Positions 20,901 through 35,900 of a DNA stretch of 64,000 nt are shown one piece after another. Origin of the DNA: Aurelia coerulea (lineage: Eukaryota > Cnidaria > Scyphozoa > Semaeostomeae > Ulmaridae). A program made the position numbers and the translations under genes. The stretch is taken from NCBI GenBank assembly GCA_039566865.1, contig CM076962.1:5326743-5390742 (forward strand), given 5' to 3'. A model generated the notes under the pieces. It was not told the DNA's origin. It did no database searches and worked only from the letters and a program-made list of their open reading frames with translations. Position 1 is the first letter of the stretch; every line of letters starts with the position of its first letter.

Positions 20901-23900
20901 TTGTTAAACGAATGCGGGATGAATGCATGAAAGTATTCAGGCCCTGCAGTTTCATAAAATTTCTGTGCTCTAGTTAGGTTGTAATACTAATTCAGGAATT
21001 GTCCTGGAGGCAATACCGTAAGTCTTTGAAATTTTATTGTAGAATTTTGTTGATTGTCTACGTCATTTCGCATACTGTGAATTATGCAAAGGATGGGAAC
21101 TTTACCACAACAGACAATTAATGTAAAACGTTATTTCTGTTGAGAAATATTTTTCCTTAAGTGAATAGAAGTTCTTGATACGAAGCGATTTGAAGTTTTA
21201 AAAAGGCATCAGAATCATTGGTGGTATAACGTATCTGATTGGTTTGCGAGCTAGACCTGAAATCGGCCAAGAAAGAAATGTATGCCAAAATGGGTGATAT
21301 TCTTAACATTTAGTTCCTACGAAAGTCTGTTCTTCTGTAAAATCAAATGTGACTGAGACCATTTCTCTTTTCAGTTGACATTGGGGACTTACATAGTATT
21401 CATTTAGTTGTGAACATTTGTAGATTTAGCTTGTTCAGACGGTCTTCAAAACGGTCTTCTCGAAGAAGTTTTGGTTTATTTTCTGAAAGCAAAATATTGG
21501 GCAAACTTTCCTAAGATTCTCATGTGAATAAACTAGCCTACGAGTAGTCCCATTATCAAAAAGGGGAAAAGGTCTACGAAGCTAAAGAGCAGAAGCTTGC
21601 TAAAATGATTTCAGATTTGTGGAATGTAATGTATGAGGAGATGCGATGCGATCTTTCTTGAGATGCGTTTCACGCATTGGTTGAATAGAAGATTAAAATA
21701 ATTAATTGCGCGGCCGTAGCATGCTTTATATCTTTATTTCGTAGACCCGTTATTCTTTAGGATAATGGGTCTGCACGCAGGTGGAGATGCAATGTACTTC
21801 CTGGACAAATGTTTCTTTTCAGAATCCTCATTTTGCAGTTTTTATTTTGTGAAGAATTGATGAATGATGTGTAATTAGAATTCTTTGCAAAGATGGCTTT
21901 GACTTTGTTCATAATTGGTTGTGAATTTTACTTTTCGTCATTCAAATCTTTTTGTTTTATGAGCATAATGAATTTCTCATTGTAGCCGTTCTGCTACTGT
22001 ATGGTTTTCACTACTGTCCATTCTACACCAGAGTTGGTGGTTATGTCGGAAACGTCGGATTTATTAGGTAAACTTATTGATTGCCAGCTACTTAATTGTA
22101 AAACCTTTCCAATCTGATGTAAAGCTAGCCCCCTATATTACATTCAAACGCATCAATCTGATCTTCCACTTTTTTGTTAGTGTCAAAGTTTCAGAAGCAT
22201 AAAATAGTGTAGATAGACCATAGCATCTCACGAGTTTTTTCCTTGTAGAATATGCAGACCTTTAGTGGCACAGGTTGAGTTCTTGAACAGATCCTTTATC
22301 ATCAATAGCACAAAAGAAAAGAAAAGAAAAACATTGCAAAAATCTGTAAATATATTTGGTAGCTAATTATTTTGTATCATTGTATTTTATTTCAATTTCT
22401 TTTTACTTTGTTGGATAGTATGCGTGAATTAGCTTTTATTATAGTCTTTTTGTATGTTTGTCTCCTGTAAATAAATCGATAATAATAATAATAATAATAA
22501 TAAAACAAAGCATATTCCATCTTCATAGAGGTAATTCTCGCGATTTGCTTCTATTCTTGATCTTATTTCAAGGTATACTTCACATTTTCACTTACTGTAT
22601 TTGTTTCCAATCAACTAATATTCTGACACCCCTTTTCACTATTGCACAGTGATTCAGAATGGCAAAATAAAAGGAAGAAAATACCTAATATCGCAAAAAT
22701 CAAATTTATTCAAAACAATCATCATGGCATATGGTCTTAAAAAGGATATCTTAAGGATCAAAACAAAGCAAACAGCAGACTTTTGTGATCTCTGAGTCCA
22801 AAGATATTCAATTAAAACCAATACAACGAAAATCCGACGATCCTGGGCAATGATAATCTTTCTGATTGGCTTGAAAATTGACAAGTTTAAGTCGTTTCAG
22901 GCTTCTTGATTTTAAAGCATGTTATGAAAAATGACGCAGATGATTGACAGATTTATACCTGTGCATTATTTAGCTTCGTCGTAAATGTCAGAGTAAAAAG
23001 TAAACTGATCTTGGAAAAGCACCAGGGAAGATATTAAAGTTTTAGCTGTCGGGAGAAATTGGCATTTTCTGAGTGAGCATTCTGTAAATATTTACCAAAA
23101 ATTACATGATAAACATTCTCATTTTCATCCAACCTTGTGAGGAATATCTCAGGACTCAGAGATCACAAAAGTATACTTTTTGCTTTGCTTTGATCCTTAA
23201 AATGGACTATGTCATGATGACTGTTTTGATTAAGTTTGATTTTTGCGATAACATGTATTTTCTTCCTTTAGCTGGATCACAGTGTATTGGTTCTTAAAAT
23301 AGCTCGAAAAAGGAAAGGCCACGATCCCAGCGTCGATCGTCGGATCCGTAGATACTTGCGATGACGAATGAATGAAATAAATTTGTAGGCAGAAACACCG
23401 CTACACGACGAAAAAACAGAGCAAATGCGTTTGAATTCATGCAGGACTTCTTCAGGGCTGTATTGGTCCTTTACTACCATGATTGATATTGTCAACAGGG
23501 ATGGCTCAATGATAGCACGCTTGACCACCAGTCTGAAAGTTGGTGATTCGAATCCTCGCCCTGCCGAACGTGCTACGTAGAATGAGGAGAGTCGCCAACT
23601 CTCTGTAATTCCGGACTAACGGAATCACGAGAGAAATGACCAGGACGCTGCTTCCATAAGCTTAGCTTCTCAGCGTTCTGAAACTACGTTCGGATGCCAG
23701 GTAGAAATGTAGAAGAATACAATGATTATTATTAGAAGAAAGTATTTGGTATGTGGTTGAGACTGAAGCTTGAAGGAAGCCCTGTAGGATCGCAGTTAAG
23801 GATAATTTCCTAACAAGCAGTGCGCAAAGAACTAGTAAATTCTGGTACAATCACATGCAAAAGGCTTTCAGAACAATTTGGTCTTTACTACTGTAGTACT

Positions 23901-26900
23901 AGAACGATGAAGTTATAGAAATTGTGTTTCTTCTTCAGCAAACGATACTTCTTACTGACGTTTGGGATTGGTGCTACTTTGAATTTAACTGCATCCATTC
24001 TTATGGGAGTTTTCATCATGCTCGACATCATTGTAAGTAACAATTTAATAAGTAACAATTGTAAATAATTTTCAATTACACCGGGTGTCTCAGAAAAAGT
24101 ATATAGATTTTTTGGGTCCTGTGATGCCAATTTAGCTCTAATCAACGGCTAACGATTTTATAACGATCCTCGATAGTTAGCTTGAGCATAGCTACCTTGT
24201 TTCTTGATATTCGTGCTTTGAGAGTTGAAATCATTAAACATTTTGAAGACACAAGATCTTCATACGGTACTCAAATATTTAGTGTTCTCTTTTTTAAACT
24301 TGGTCACTTGAAATGTTGATCTCACAGATAGGTAGATTTAAAACTAAATGCTCACAGATAGGTAGATTTAAAACTAAATGCTCACAGATAGGTAGATTTA
24401 AAACTAAATGCTCACAGATAGGTAGATTTAAAACTAAATGCTCACAAAAAGTAGATTTAAAACTAAATGCTCAAAAAGTTTCCCCCATAATGTCAATCAC
24501 TTTCTTATTGCATTCTTTCATGAAACAAATGTCACTCACTTCAACTTGTAGTCTACCAGAAACGGTGTGCTTACAATGATGTTTTATCAAAGGCAGGCTA
24601 TGCAAATTTAGATATTTGATGGAAATGATAAGTTCATTTCCATACTTCAAAAGTGATACATAAGTTCTATTGTTATTATTCGCTTGATCATCAGTTTGTT
24701 TGTGTACTACAGCTTTAGTTTTTTGTTTAATTGCCATTACCGTAAGATGTCTGAATGGTATTTCATATTTTCATCTTTTTAACAGAAACATGGCTGCTCA
24801 GAGTTCAAGGCTGAATGCTCATATCTTAACGTTTGGTCAGGTATGACTTTTAATTCACATACTGCGAGCAAAAGTGTAGAAATTATTCTTTATAACGAAT
24901 ATTGAAAAAACCCTTTTTTGGTGGTGTCATGAATAGAATGCTGAAGTCTTTGGAAATTCACAAAGGAAAATGAGGGACATTTTTGGCGGCTATTTTCAAT
25001 AACGTGGTGCAATAATTTTTTTATGAAATACGTTTGAGAATACTTTTGTTGATATGAAGACATTCCACTGTCAGAATAGCAATACATGTTTGCTTATAAA
25101 GAAGCTGATTCAAGACATTTTCTTCAAGCTAAGAATGTTTTTTCTTGCAGAGAGACGTGGAAGAAAACTTATCAGTGGTTTTATGTTGATATAAATTTTT
25201 TCTAGTAATGAGGAATCCTTACTAGGAAATGATGACAAGTTTCTTCAGATCAAAAGATATTAGCATTAGATTATCTGAGACTTTATCTTATCTTTGTTCA
25301 TTTTACCCTCATTACCTTTCAGTTTGTTTCTATTATGGTCAATCTATTTTCATGCTGGCAATGATCATTGTCTCTTACTTGTTGTTTCGGAGAATTGATG
25401 TTGAGGTAAATTATTCATTTTGTTGTTGTAAATTTCGTGTTAAAGAGGACATTTTTTTATGAAGAATCTGTGGTAGCAAGTTTTTAGTTGAGACATAAAA
25501 GAGCTGGCATTACCACATGATGTGCTAAAATAAGAGAATCCAGTAGCGACTGGCAATGCCAAATTCTTTTTTTTTAAGTAAACTCTAACCTAAATACACA
25601 ATGCATTACTTGCCCCATCCACAGCACAACGGGGAAGACACGCAGTCACGTGGTTGCCACTGCAGATGGGCTTAAAAATGAAAATAAATAGTTTCCATAA
25701 AGGAAGCCAACAAGCAATTTAAAAGAATCCAGCTAATCCTGTGTTGATCTTTTTGTCCTCTACTTCCCGAAAATGCTAATTATAGATCTGTAATGAGCAT
25801 TCTTAAATAAATCCATGACAAGCAATGAGAAATTACTTAAGAATTTAGGAATTGATTTTTCATTTTTCGTTTCATTTCATTTATTTATAGGAGGGTAACC
25901 CTTCAGCAAAGGCTGATTTACAAGGGCCCCCCCGTCAAAAATCTTATCATTTAGATTAAAATTACTCACAATTCTTTCAACGAGATGTCAAAAATGTTCC
26001 ACTAATCCTCAAGACAAAACTCTTCTTTTCTGCTATAAGTTAAATGAAATTGGCATTAACATCGCCCATATTTGTTTAAAAAATCGGACAAAACAATGTT
26101 GAATAAAATGTAGGGCTCTTGCTAAAGACTGAATTACAAATCTTTGTCTTTGGCACAGTATTATGATTAATCATGGCCAGTCAATAGTGGATATATTGGG
26201 ACTCATCATGTATATAACTCTTTCACATTGCCAAGCCGTTTTTCAGCAAGCAATGCTAGTTACCGAGCCATTCATCATGCTTCAAGTTATGCCAGGTTTA
26301 CCAGCAATATATATGCCTAAAATGCCGGTTGAGGATACCATCTATTTCTTTAAATTTATGTTTGCACCTTTGCGTTATTGGCTAACTCAAGCCTAAGCAA
26401 TGGCTACAAATTTTACAGGTTGGAGACATTATTGAAAAATACTTGATCCAAAATAAGGATGTTACTAAAGTTATGAAAATGGCAAAACTTGGCAGGTAAG
26501 ATAGAAGTTATTAAGTTTGTAAAAAATTTCTATTCCACTTCCTGCTATGCTTGATCAACTCCTTTCTGTGAAGACCAGTTGAATTTGTTATCTGCAAATT
26601 AGAATACAAATTTACCGCAAGGCCAGTCAACCATACGGGGGTAAAGGAACTTTGCTCGCAATGAATTTATGTATTATGCAATGAAGCTACTTTCAAAATC
26701 CAAACAGATTTAACAGCAAGACTTTTTGTATTAAATTTATATTGTTTTAAGTTTAATGCAGCTTAATGGAATAAGCATTCAAGTTGATGTTGTTACAAAG
26801 GAAATCCTTGCCTTTCGTAGTGTCACCCTTTTTGTTGAGATTCTTGCAAAATTTGGGATTTGAAAAATCTTTTCCCGAAGCTAACCTGTAACCTTTTATG

Positions 26901-29900
26901 GTCGATATCTCCATTTTTTAACAAATAAAAAAATTGCAGATTCTATATACACTTTTAAGAGCTAGATTGTTCCTACTATTTCTGAGATCAAGCCGATTTT
27001 GAACATCGGTTTAGTGAGGTCGTTCACCCGAAAAGAAAATTGCTGCTAGGACATCACATCGTCCTTTGTCTTTAATTAGTTATACAGAAACTTTTGCACA
27101 GAGGTATCTTTATTGGTTTGTATGTATCTATTTGTATCATTATTGGCTTGTATGTATCTATATTCGTTTACCTTTCGGTAGCACAGCCCTGTGATTTTAT
27201 CTTTGCGTTTATCGCAATCATAATCTTGATGTTTTCTTTTGCTGGGCTTCTTGTAAGCTTCAAGCAGCATTTTTTTGTCAACAATCTTTGTTTTTGTTTT
27301 ATCATTGACCTTTTTTACCTTTCCTGTTAGGACCAAAGATCGACGCAATGCTGCGTTTGAGCTTGCAAGTTTGGCGGCAAGTGGAGAAGAAAACAAATAT
27401 AAGATACTTACAGAGGATGGGTATGCTACTTTGATTTATAGAATTGAAAACAAAGTGCATTTGTGATTGACGTTCTGTGATTGATTAAGCATTGTTTAGC
27501 CAGGGGGGTTTGTCCAGAAAGTCGTTACGAGAATTGAGAAGAAGGATATCTTCGGTATGAACATTGCTACTTTCAAGGCAAGAAATCATATTGAGCACTT
27601 TCAACTCCATAGATACAAATCTAATTTCGCCTTTTTCCGCTTATCGGATTGCTGGGATGCTCTCTATTGTAGTTGTCTTTTATCTCTTGTTCATTGCAGA
27701 CATTAAGAATATTCATAGCGAAGAATTGCATAACCTGACTAAAATTGTGTCAAGCAAGTACCGGGTGAGTCAAAAAGGTTAACACGTTTGCTCGGCTGTT
27801 GAATAAAAAGTGTGTGCCTTTTTTAAAAATTAAATCGTTGATCTATCAGTCAAAGGCTAATTTAGATGTGAAAAATTTGTTTAGTAAAATCACTCATCTT
27901 TTAGATCCAAAAATGGACAAAATGCTTGTTCGGGTTTTGTATGGAACGAGAATTTCACGTTCAATTTTGATCCATCATTTACCTGTCATTGAGTTTTAAA
28001 TTATACCGGGTGAACCAGAAAAACGTTCCCACTTTTGAAAATTCATAGGATCAAGAGTACTGGATGAATTGGAATGACTCAATATTTGCTTAACAGCCAA
28101 AATATCGAAGTATTTTTGTGATTTTTCTCGCCTTCTTACGAGAACTGTAAACATTGTAAAATTCAAGTTTACAAAAACTTGGTGGTTGCAAAATGAGTTA
28201 AAAAGGCCTAAAATACTTGATCAAATCATAAAGGTCTCCTCGCTCAGAACAACAGTGAAAATTTAATTTTGCGTGGGTGAGAGCTATTGCATGCACATTT
28301 ATTGCCATGGGATTGAAAATCGTTAGTATCTGTTTGAGAATTTATGTCTTATAACTCTTGAGAGAAGTGAAACGCGCGTGAGTATTGTTCTGTGCATGTT
28401 CTGTGTGAGGAGTGTCCTGACGATTTGATCAAGTGTTTTACGCCCTTTTTCAATAATTTTGCAACCATGACATTTTGTAAAGTTAAATTTACCTATATTT
28501 GCAGTGCTCGTAAGAAGACGAGAAAAATCACAAAAATACTTTGATCTTTTGGCTTTTAACTAGTATTTGATTCATTCAAATCCATGAAGTACTCGTGGTG
28601 CAACGAATTTTTCGAAAGTGGGAACTTTTTCCTGGCTCACCCGGTATTTCTAAAACTGACAATGGTATTGAATTTAAATTTCAATGGCAAGTAAATCATG
28701 CTCCAGAATCGAACGTAGGATTCTCAAATGATGAGTGATTTTGCCATGCACAATTTTACGTCTAAGCTAGACTTTGATTTTTACATTAACATTTGAGTTT
28801 TGAATATCGGCCGCGTACTTTTTATTCTACAGCCCACCAAACGAGTTAACTTTTTTTTATTCACCCCGGTAGAGTGCTCGAGTTTTAAAGGGGCAGTCAG
28901 ACGTGATGTTGTGCGGGACATTTCCATTGTATTTGCATGAAAAGTGCTTAGGCCTAGCATCGACTCGTCAAAGGAGATTTTGAATTGGATTATCGCACAT
29001 TTCAATCCATCTCCATCGACATTGTTCTTGACAATCTCAAGGATTTAATTGACAGATATTGTTCGTCTATGTCGATTTCATGTATTTGCAAAGTTATTTT
29101 GTTTATCACAAATTCCTGAAAGTCGTAAACAGCGATTTTGCAGAAGCAACTTTGAAGCTGCGAAGAAATAATCTACAAGTCGAAGTGGGCAAGAAACTCG
29201 CCAAAGAATCTGGTTTTTGAGTCAGATTTATGATGTTAGGTGAAACCGAAAGGTGAATAGAACCTGCTCACACTCTACTGGATTCATTGCTCAATTAATT
29301 TCATCAGAATTACAGCGAACAAAGAGGTACAGTAGACATGTTTTGGTATTTAGGCCTATACGAATTGGATTGTTACATTTAACCTCGGGTTTTGATGGCA
29401 ATGCTATGGCTTCTAAGAATCTCAGTTGGTGTTCTACTTCCTAGGTTGCAAGTATTGATGAATTTAGCGACGGGAAATGACGAGGTAAGGAGAATGTTAC
29501 TGTAGATAATTCAAGATGGGTTGTCAGGCGTACTACATTCAGCATACTAAAATGCGCTGGAAATCTTTTGCACAAATCTTGTGTCATAGATATCCTATAA
29601 CATACACGCTCTTAAGTTACTGCAGCCTGGGTGTCGTATAAGGACAGCAGAGTTTGATTTTTGTAAGAGATTTCAAATTTGGTGCTGGGCAGTTCTTTAT
29701 CCCTAGGATGTCATTTGAATTCTTTCATTTATTAGGGGAAGTAACTCTTGCGAAGATTGTGATGGCCTTTGCGCGCTCTTAAGTTACTGCAGCCTATGTA
29801 AAAAGCAGAGTTTGTTATTTTTAAGAGATTTGAAATGTGGTTTTCGGCAGTTTTTTATCCCTTGGATGTTATTCAATTCTTTTCGTTTGCAATTGTTCGA

Positions 29901-32900
29901 AAAAAAGTACTGATAAGACATTGTGATATCATTGGAAGTACTTTTGCGAAAATCATCATGGCCTTTGCTGCCTAATATTGATTTTGAACTTAGTATGTTT
30001 GCTGGTTGCGTTGCGTGATGGCGTCTGAGCCATAGATTTCTTGCATGGAAAGTATGAAATACAAGGATTTTTGTTTATCTCTTCTGTTGCTTCCGAATCT
30101 TTGAGACCCCAATCCGCCATCCACTGACGCTCGGAAACTTTCTGTTGCACAATATCAACAAAGTTGTTGTAACTTAAACTTTAGTGCAGGCTTCTCGCAT
30201 TGAACATATTTCTGTGACAGCTTGGTGCTATATTTCATGGGTTTTTACTGCATAGGTTATATTTAACGACATAAGATCTATTCTTGCTTATCAATTCGTT
30301 GAAATCTTGTCCATTTGGAATGCAACAATAAGTCTTTCTATACTCACAGTTGCTCGTGAAGGTGAGGTCAAATCAGTAAGGATATCTTTGTGAGTTGGTA
30401 TACTAACAGGCATGCATGGTCTATTCATGAAATTTCCAGTGATTCCTTAACACAAGTCTGGCAAAAGAGAGCTAAAAGAAGAAACTGTTGGTGTCGACTT
30501 GCTTCAATGACGTAACGAGGAGATCACATCGGGGTCCTTAGGAACTTGTTGTGAGTCGTGCCCTTCTGCACGAAGCACGAAACGAGCACGAAACGAGCAC
30601 GAAGCGGTCACGTTGCATGGGCAAGAAAAGAGAAGTCTGAATAACCCGTGGACAATTTTTGATTGCTCACTCTTTAGGACCTCAGAGAGCACCATGTTCG
30701 TGGAAGAGACTGATTATGGTGCGTTAGAAATGCACATGTAAACGTGGTGCCAAACATCTTCTGACAAAACTATGGTTCATATCATCTATGTCAAATTTTC
30801 TTAGATTAGTTAATATCAGAGACTATCTGCCTGAAATTACTGAGTCGCAAAGCAGGGAACGTACAGCGAAAATATACGCAAAGAAAACGAGTAAAACATG
30901 CTAGCAAAGGGTTTTGAAATGGGTTTAAAATTATCGTTTAAAAAAATCCTTCTTGCTCATTTGGCTACAAGGTACAGTCTGTGAATAAATTATTTTATGG
31001 TCCCTTTGTGGCCCTTATCGTTGAGGACTCTTAGGTCTTGAGCTAACATGCCGTAAACTGCGTTACACCACTTTAAGTATTCCAGCTCTCCACTTTCGTT
31101 TCAGGCAACCCAAGAGTATGCAACGGAAGCACTTGCTGAGTTACTTGTGGTACCAGCCATTCAAGTAAGTTGTATTTGTTATTGCCGATGAGTCAGCGAA
31201 AACTTTGTACATTGAGGCCGTTATTGTGTAGCTGTTCATCACATTCGATCTTACTGAAGATCGTCGATCATCCAGCGAAAAATTTAGACCCGACAGTTTA
31301 TTTTGTCAAAATCCGGCTTCATTAAACTTAAGTTCCATGAAACTTTATGAAATACCTTTAATATCAGAATTATGCAAAGCAGACCTACATCGTTGATCAA
31401 ATTGCCTAGATTTTGAAACTTGCAATAATCACAGTTTAAGAAAACATCGTAAAATTATAGTGCCGAAGCATAATAATAATAATAATTTCGAATATTTAAA
31501 CTGGATAGACACTTCAACTTACGAAAAGCTGTTTTTTTGTGTGGATAGTAGCCTACTCCTTTCGTTTCATTTCATTTTAAATTCTTTATACACAGTGGCC
31601 ACATCAGCCAAGAATGGCTGCTTTTCAGGGGGCCATACCTAGTGTCCCAAAAAGCTGTATGCAAGTTTGAAAAATTCTGACGCCAACAGTTTAAACCTAA
31701 TTACTCAAAGCATATTTTTTGTTAACATTCATTGGTTAAATAAAGTTTTGATATTTTTCTGACCACTGTGTGTAACTTGGTTGTGGAGCTATAAATCAGT
31801 AAACGCAAAACGTTCCCTAAGGCCGAAACCAGAGCCGCCATTGTTAGACCACGTAGTCAACAAACCCTCAGCATAGCAGCCCGTGATATTCTCAGGAAAC
31901 TATTTCCTGCCGATTTGAATTGAACTAATTAACAAAACTAAATGAAAGGCTTTCCTGGAGAAATTATATCACTGTATTTTATTGATCAAGGTACATTTAC
32001 TAAAATGAACGGGTTATTCTTAAGATAACAATTTTGATGTAAAGTAAAGTAAAATACAGCCCTTGATTAATGATAACGTAATGCGATTACCCTTTGAGAA
32101 TGTTGTCTCATATCGGTTTCTAACATTACGAATTCCGAAAAATATCAGCGTTGGATGTCGAGGGCCAACATGCTTCTGTCATCCCTAGAATCGTCAGCTC
32201 TTTTCTACTAGGAGCTGTGGTTTGGGCCTAAGAGGAACTTTTACACTTGCTGATTTTTGCTCTGCAACCAATTTTCAAAAAATGATGAGAAAAATACCAA
32301 AATATAATTCAGCAATTGAGCGTTAAAGAGTCTGTTTCATCCAGCATGCCTTGCACGTGCCAACTCTTGGTTGGCCTTTGTTGCCGCCATTTTCATGGCC
32401 CATGAAAATGGCGACAACAAAGGAAAACCAAGAGACGGCAACGTGCAAGGAATGCTGGATGAAACAGACCCTTTAACATAAACATTGTTTCTGGGTGATT
32501 TGACCTAAACTCTTGGCATTAGAATTTGTCAAACTCGTGTACAGTTTTTTGGGATACCCGGTAGTCTTATGAACTTAATTTTATCTGTGGCGCGTTCTTT
32601 CTTCCCTTTTTGACGTTTCCTCTATAAAAAATGAGTAAGACAAAGGAGCTACGATTGTCCGTGGCACCGGTCTCTTGAACCATCCAAGCTTAGATTTCAA
32701 ACTTGCATTTTTCTGCTTTAAAGACAGGAGTAAAGGCGACTATGTAGGATTAATGTGTTTGATGTCAAGTTTATGAGATATTCATTCTTTGCTGATTTGA
32801 CATTATTCAATTCAGTTCAATTTAATTACATGTATTCTTTAAGTTAGAATTATTCACAAATATATATCTAATGTTGTATGTTTCAGAATAACTAGGAAAA

Positions 32901-35900
32901 AATAATTCAGTTCATTTCATTTTAAATTCCACTGCATACAAAGACTCTAAAATTAAACATACTTTACTACAATTTGAATAACTACATAAGACAATACATA
33001 TAGAATTGAAGAAAGATACATGACACTAGAGGATTTGTATGAAGAGGAATTCTTAAGGAGGAACTCTCTCAGTAGCAAAGCTAATCGAGGAGAGAGCACC
33101 CCCTTTTCAGATAATATTTTTAGAAACTATGGGTAAATTGTGAGCTGTCTATAAAACACTTTTAATAATTCTTATCAAAAACGTAGGTTTTGAGTTTTAG
33201 ACGAAAGACATTAACAGATGGTGACCCTTTTATATCTACAGGAATGTCATTCCAGCACTTTGCTCCATGGTAGCGTACTGATCTGAGACCGTATTGACTG
33301 GTGTTTTTCTGAGTTAGAAAAATATCATCCTTGCCAGCCTGTCTTGTACCATATTGATGAACAGATTCCAAAGATTTAAAGAAATTATGAAAGCAAATAG
33401 GAGAGATTTTACGAACAGATTCATATACAAAACATAGCAATTTTAACTGAAAAAGATCATGTAGTTTTCGGATTTTTAAATCAGAAAAGATAGGAGTAGA
33501 GTGTGAAGTAAAGTGTTCAAAGGAAATTGCCCCTATAACCCTTTTCTGTAACAAGAACACTGGATTGATGTAAGTTTCATATGTAAGACCCCAAACTAAA
33601 ATTCCATATTGCAGGAAGGGTGAAAATAAAGAATTGTAAGGACAGATTAAGACATCAATGGGTAGAAAATGTCTTACTTTGAAGAACATACAACAAGTTC
33701 TAGCCAGTTTTTTTAGAGAGTTCAGTCAGATGGTACTTCCATGAAAGATTTTCATCCAAAAGAACTCCAAGAAATTTGACATTGCAAGTCTTTTTGACAG
33801 GAAGGTTTCCAATTTTGATATTGATAATTTCAGAGGAAGAATGCTGAGGAGACTTGAAAATAATAAAATTGGTCTTGTCAATATTCAATGACAATTGGTT
33901 AATATCAAGCCACATTTTAACTTTTTTCAATTCTTTGTTAACTGTTCTTTGAAGAAGAATGAGATTGTCAGCTTCATAGTAAATATTAGTGTCATCTGCA
34001 AATAAATAGAAGGCAAGTTTTGATGATGATTGAGGTAAATCATTAATGTAAATTAGGAAAAGGAGAGGACCAAGAACTGAAGCCTGTGGTACTCCACATG
34101 TAACATCGAGATAACTTGAGTTTGATCCATTTACAGATACATACTGTTTCTTATTTGAGAGGTAAGATTTAAACCAATCTAAGACAGTTCCCCTAATCCC
34201 ATAATGTTCAAGCTTGGTCAAAAGAATATCATGATTCACTGTGTCGAACGCCTTTTGTGAATCAATAAATATTCCACATCCAAATTTACTATTGTCTAAT
34301 GAATTCTTGATTGCTTCTGTTAAACTAACCAGGGCATGGTTAATTAGCACGCACGAAAACCTAGCCTAGTTTTCCTACCTAGACCTAGTTTTCGACTAGC
34401 ACGAAAACCAAATTTCAAAGTGTATAATATTTCATGCTTTTCCAGAATTTTATAGAGACGTTTATACATGACCTTTTCAGTGATTTTGCTAAAGACAGAA
34501 AGAAGAGAAATAGGCCTGTAATTGGAAGCTGTAAGTGGACAACCTTTCTTAAACAGAGGAATTACTTTTGCCAACTTCATCTTATCTGGGAATATCCCAG
34601 ATTGAAAAGATTCATTTATAATTTGAGAAAGTGGAGAGGATATCAGTGGAGAAAGAGTTTTTAGAATTTTCATAGGAATGCTATTTGGCCCCATGGATTT
34701 TCCAATTTTGAGGAGCGAGATTATCTCAGATATTTCAAGAGGAACTGAAGGTGCTGTGAAAAAGGAATTTCCTATTCTGTTACCCATGAAGTCCACAGGA
34801 GACTTATTGGATCTTGGAATATTCATGGGGATATTATGAGCAACATTTACAAAAAATTTATTAAAGATATTTGCAATAACCGCTGGATCTGATGTAATAT
34901 TACCATTTGAGTCCTTAAGCTAACTTATAACATCAACATTACTTGATTTTCGGACACTGATGACTGATTTAATTCCAGACCATAACTGCTTCATGTTGTT
35001 GCTGTTTTTTTTAAAGTAGTTATAGAAATAGCTAGCTTTACTTTCTCTCAAGGAGCCTGGAACACGGTTTCTAAACTTTTTGTAAAGATCTTTCGCAGAC
35101 TCGTCATTAGTCTTTTTCAGCTTACCAAGTAACCTATCTCTGATGCGCATCATTTTTTGTCTTTTGTTATTAATCCATGGTTTGTTTCTGAATTTAATGT
35201 CTTTCTTTGTGAGCTTTTTCAAAGGAGCATGAGTTTTAACTAGGTTGTTAAGGATGGATAAGAATCTGTTGAATTTAGCATTTACATCTAAGTCACTATC
35301 ATTCAAAAAGGCAAGATCAAGGTTTCCAAAATCATTAAGGAGATTTTCTGCATTAAGTTTAGAAAAATCATGTTGGTAATATGATACATTTTTATAGGAT
35401 ATGGCTGCATGTTTGACAATCAAAAATTGAGGGAAATGATCTGTTATATGAGTCAAAATGCCACCACTTACTGTTTCATTATCAGAAATGTTGGAAAAAA
35501 TATTGTCAATGAGAGTGGAAGAATTCGCCGATACTCGAGATGGGTGAACGATATAAGGAAGAAATTGTTTAGATAAGAGGAAATTAACATAATTAATAGT
35601 TGGTGTGTGAGCGTTGTAATTCAGAAGATTGACATCAAAGTCACCAAGAATAAAAACTTGTTTGTTAGAGACAGCTGGATTGGACAATGGCTGACGGAGA
35701 CGAGAAGGAAAAAGTGAATATGATAAAAAGTAAAACACTCTATTTTGTATCCCTGTAAAGCAGACTTCATTTACTGTCGAGGCTTACTAAAGCTAATTAA
35801 TGTGAGATGAAATTTAAAAGGAAATGTTTACCTCGTTTGCTGTTTGCTGTGATGAACAGATGAAGATGAAGTGTTTGCAAATTAATCAAGAATTTTGCCT

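Larger units (their letters stand above)
32907..35750 (-). mobile_element. non-LTR retrotransposon (LINE), inactive
   Basis: A 2.8-kb minus-strand element in intron 12 of the 4TM/armadillo gene. In order it has the C-terminal end of an AP-like endonuclease, the reverse transcriptase and the C-terminal region, then a 3' part ending in an ATGAAATGAACTGAA-like tail. It is broken by an in-frame stop at about 34,921, a substituted segment at about 34,344-34,400 and a frameshift in an A run at about 33,705. The 5' end of the endonuclease is missing. By motif it belongs to the Jockey/CR1-like assemblage. Confidence 0.9.

Noticed and set aside
23498..23570. Functional tRNA gene
   Set aside because: A and B boxes are present, but the acceptor and anticodon stems do not pair properly and a SINE body follows.
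24321..24469. Direct repeats as a CRISPR array
   Set aside because: The 30-bp units abut with no unique spacers, in an intron of an animal gene.
26163..26396. 77-codon hydrophobic frame as an additional membrane exon
   Set aside because: It overlaps the intron between exons 8 and 9, which join each other in phase 0, and it ends in a stop before exon 9.
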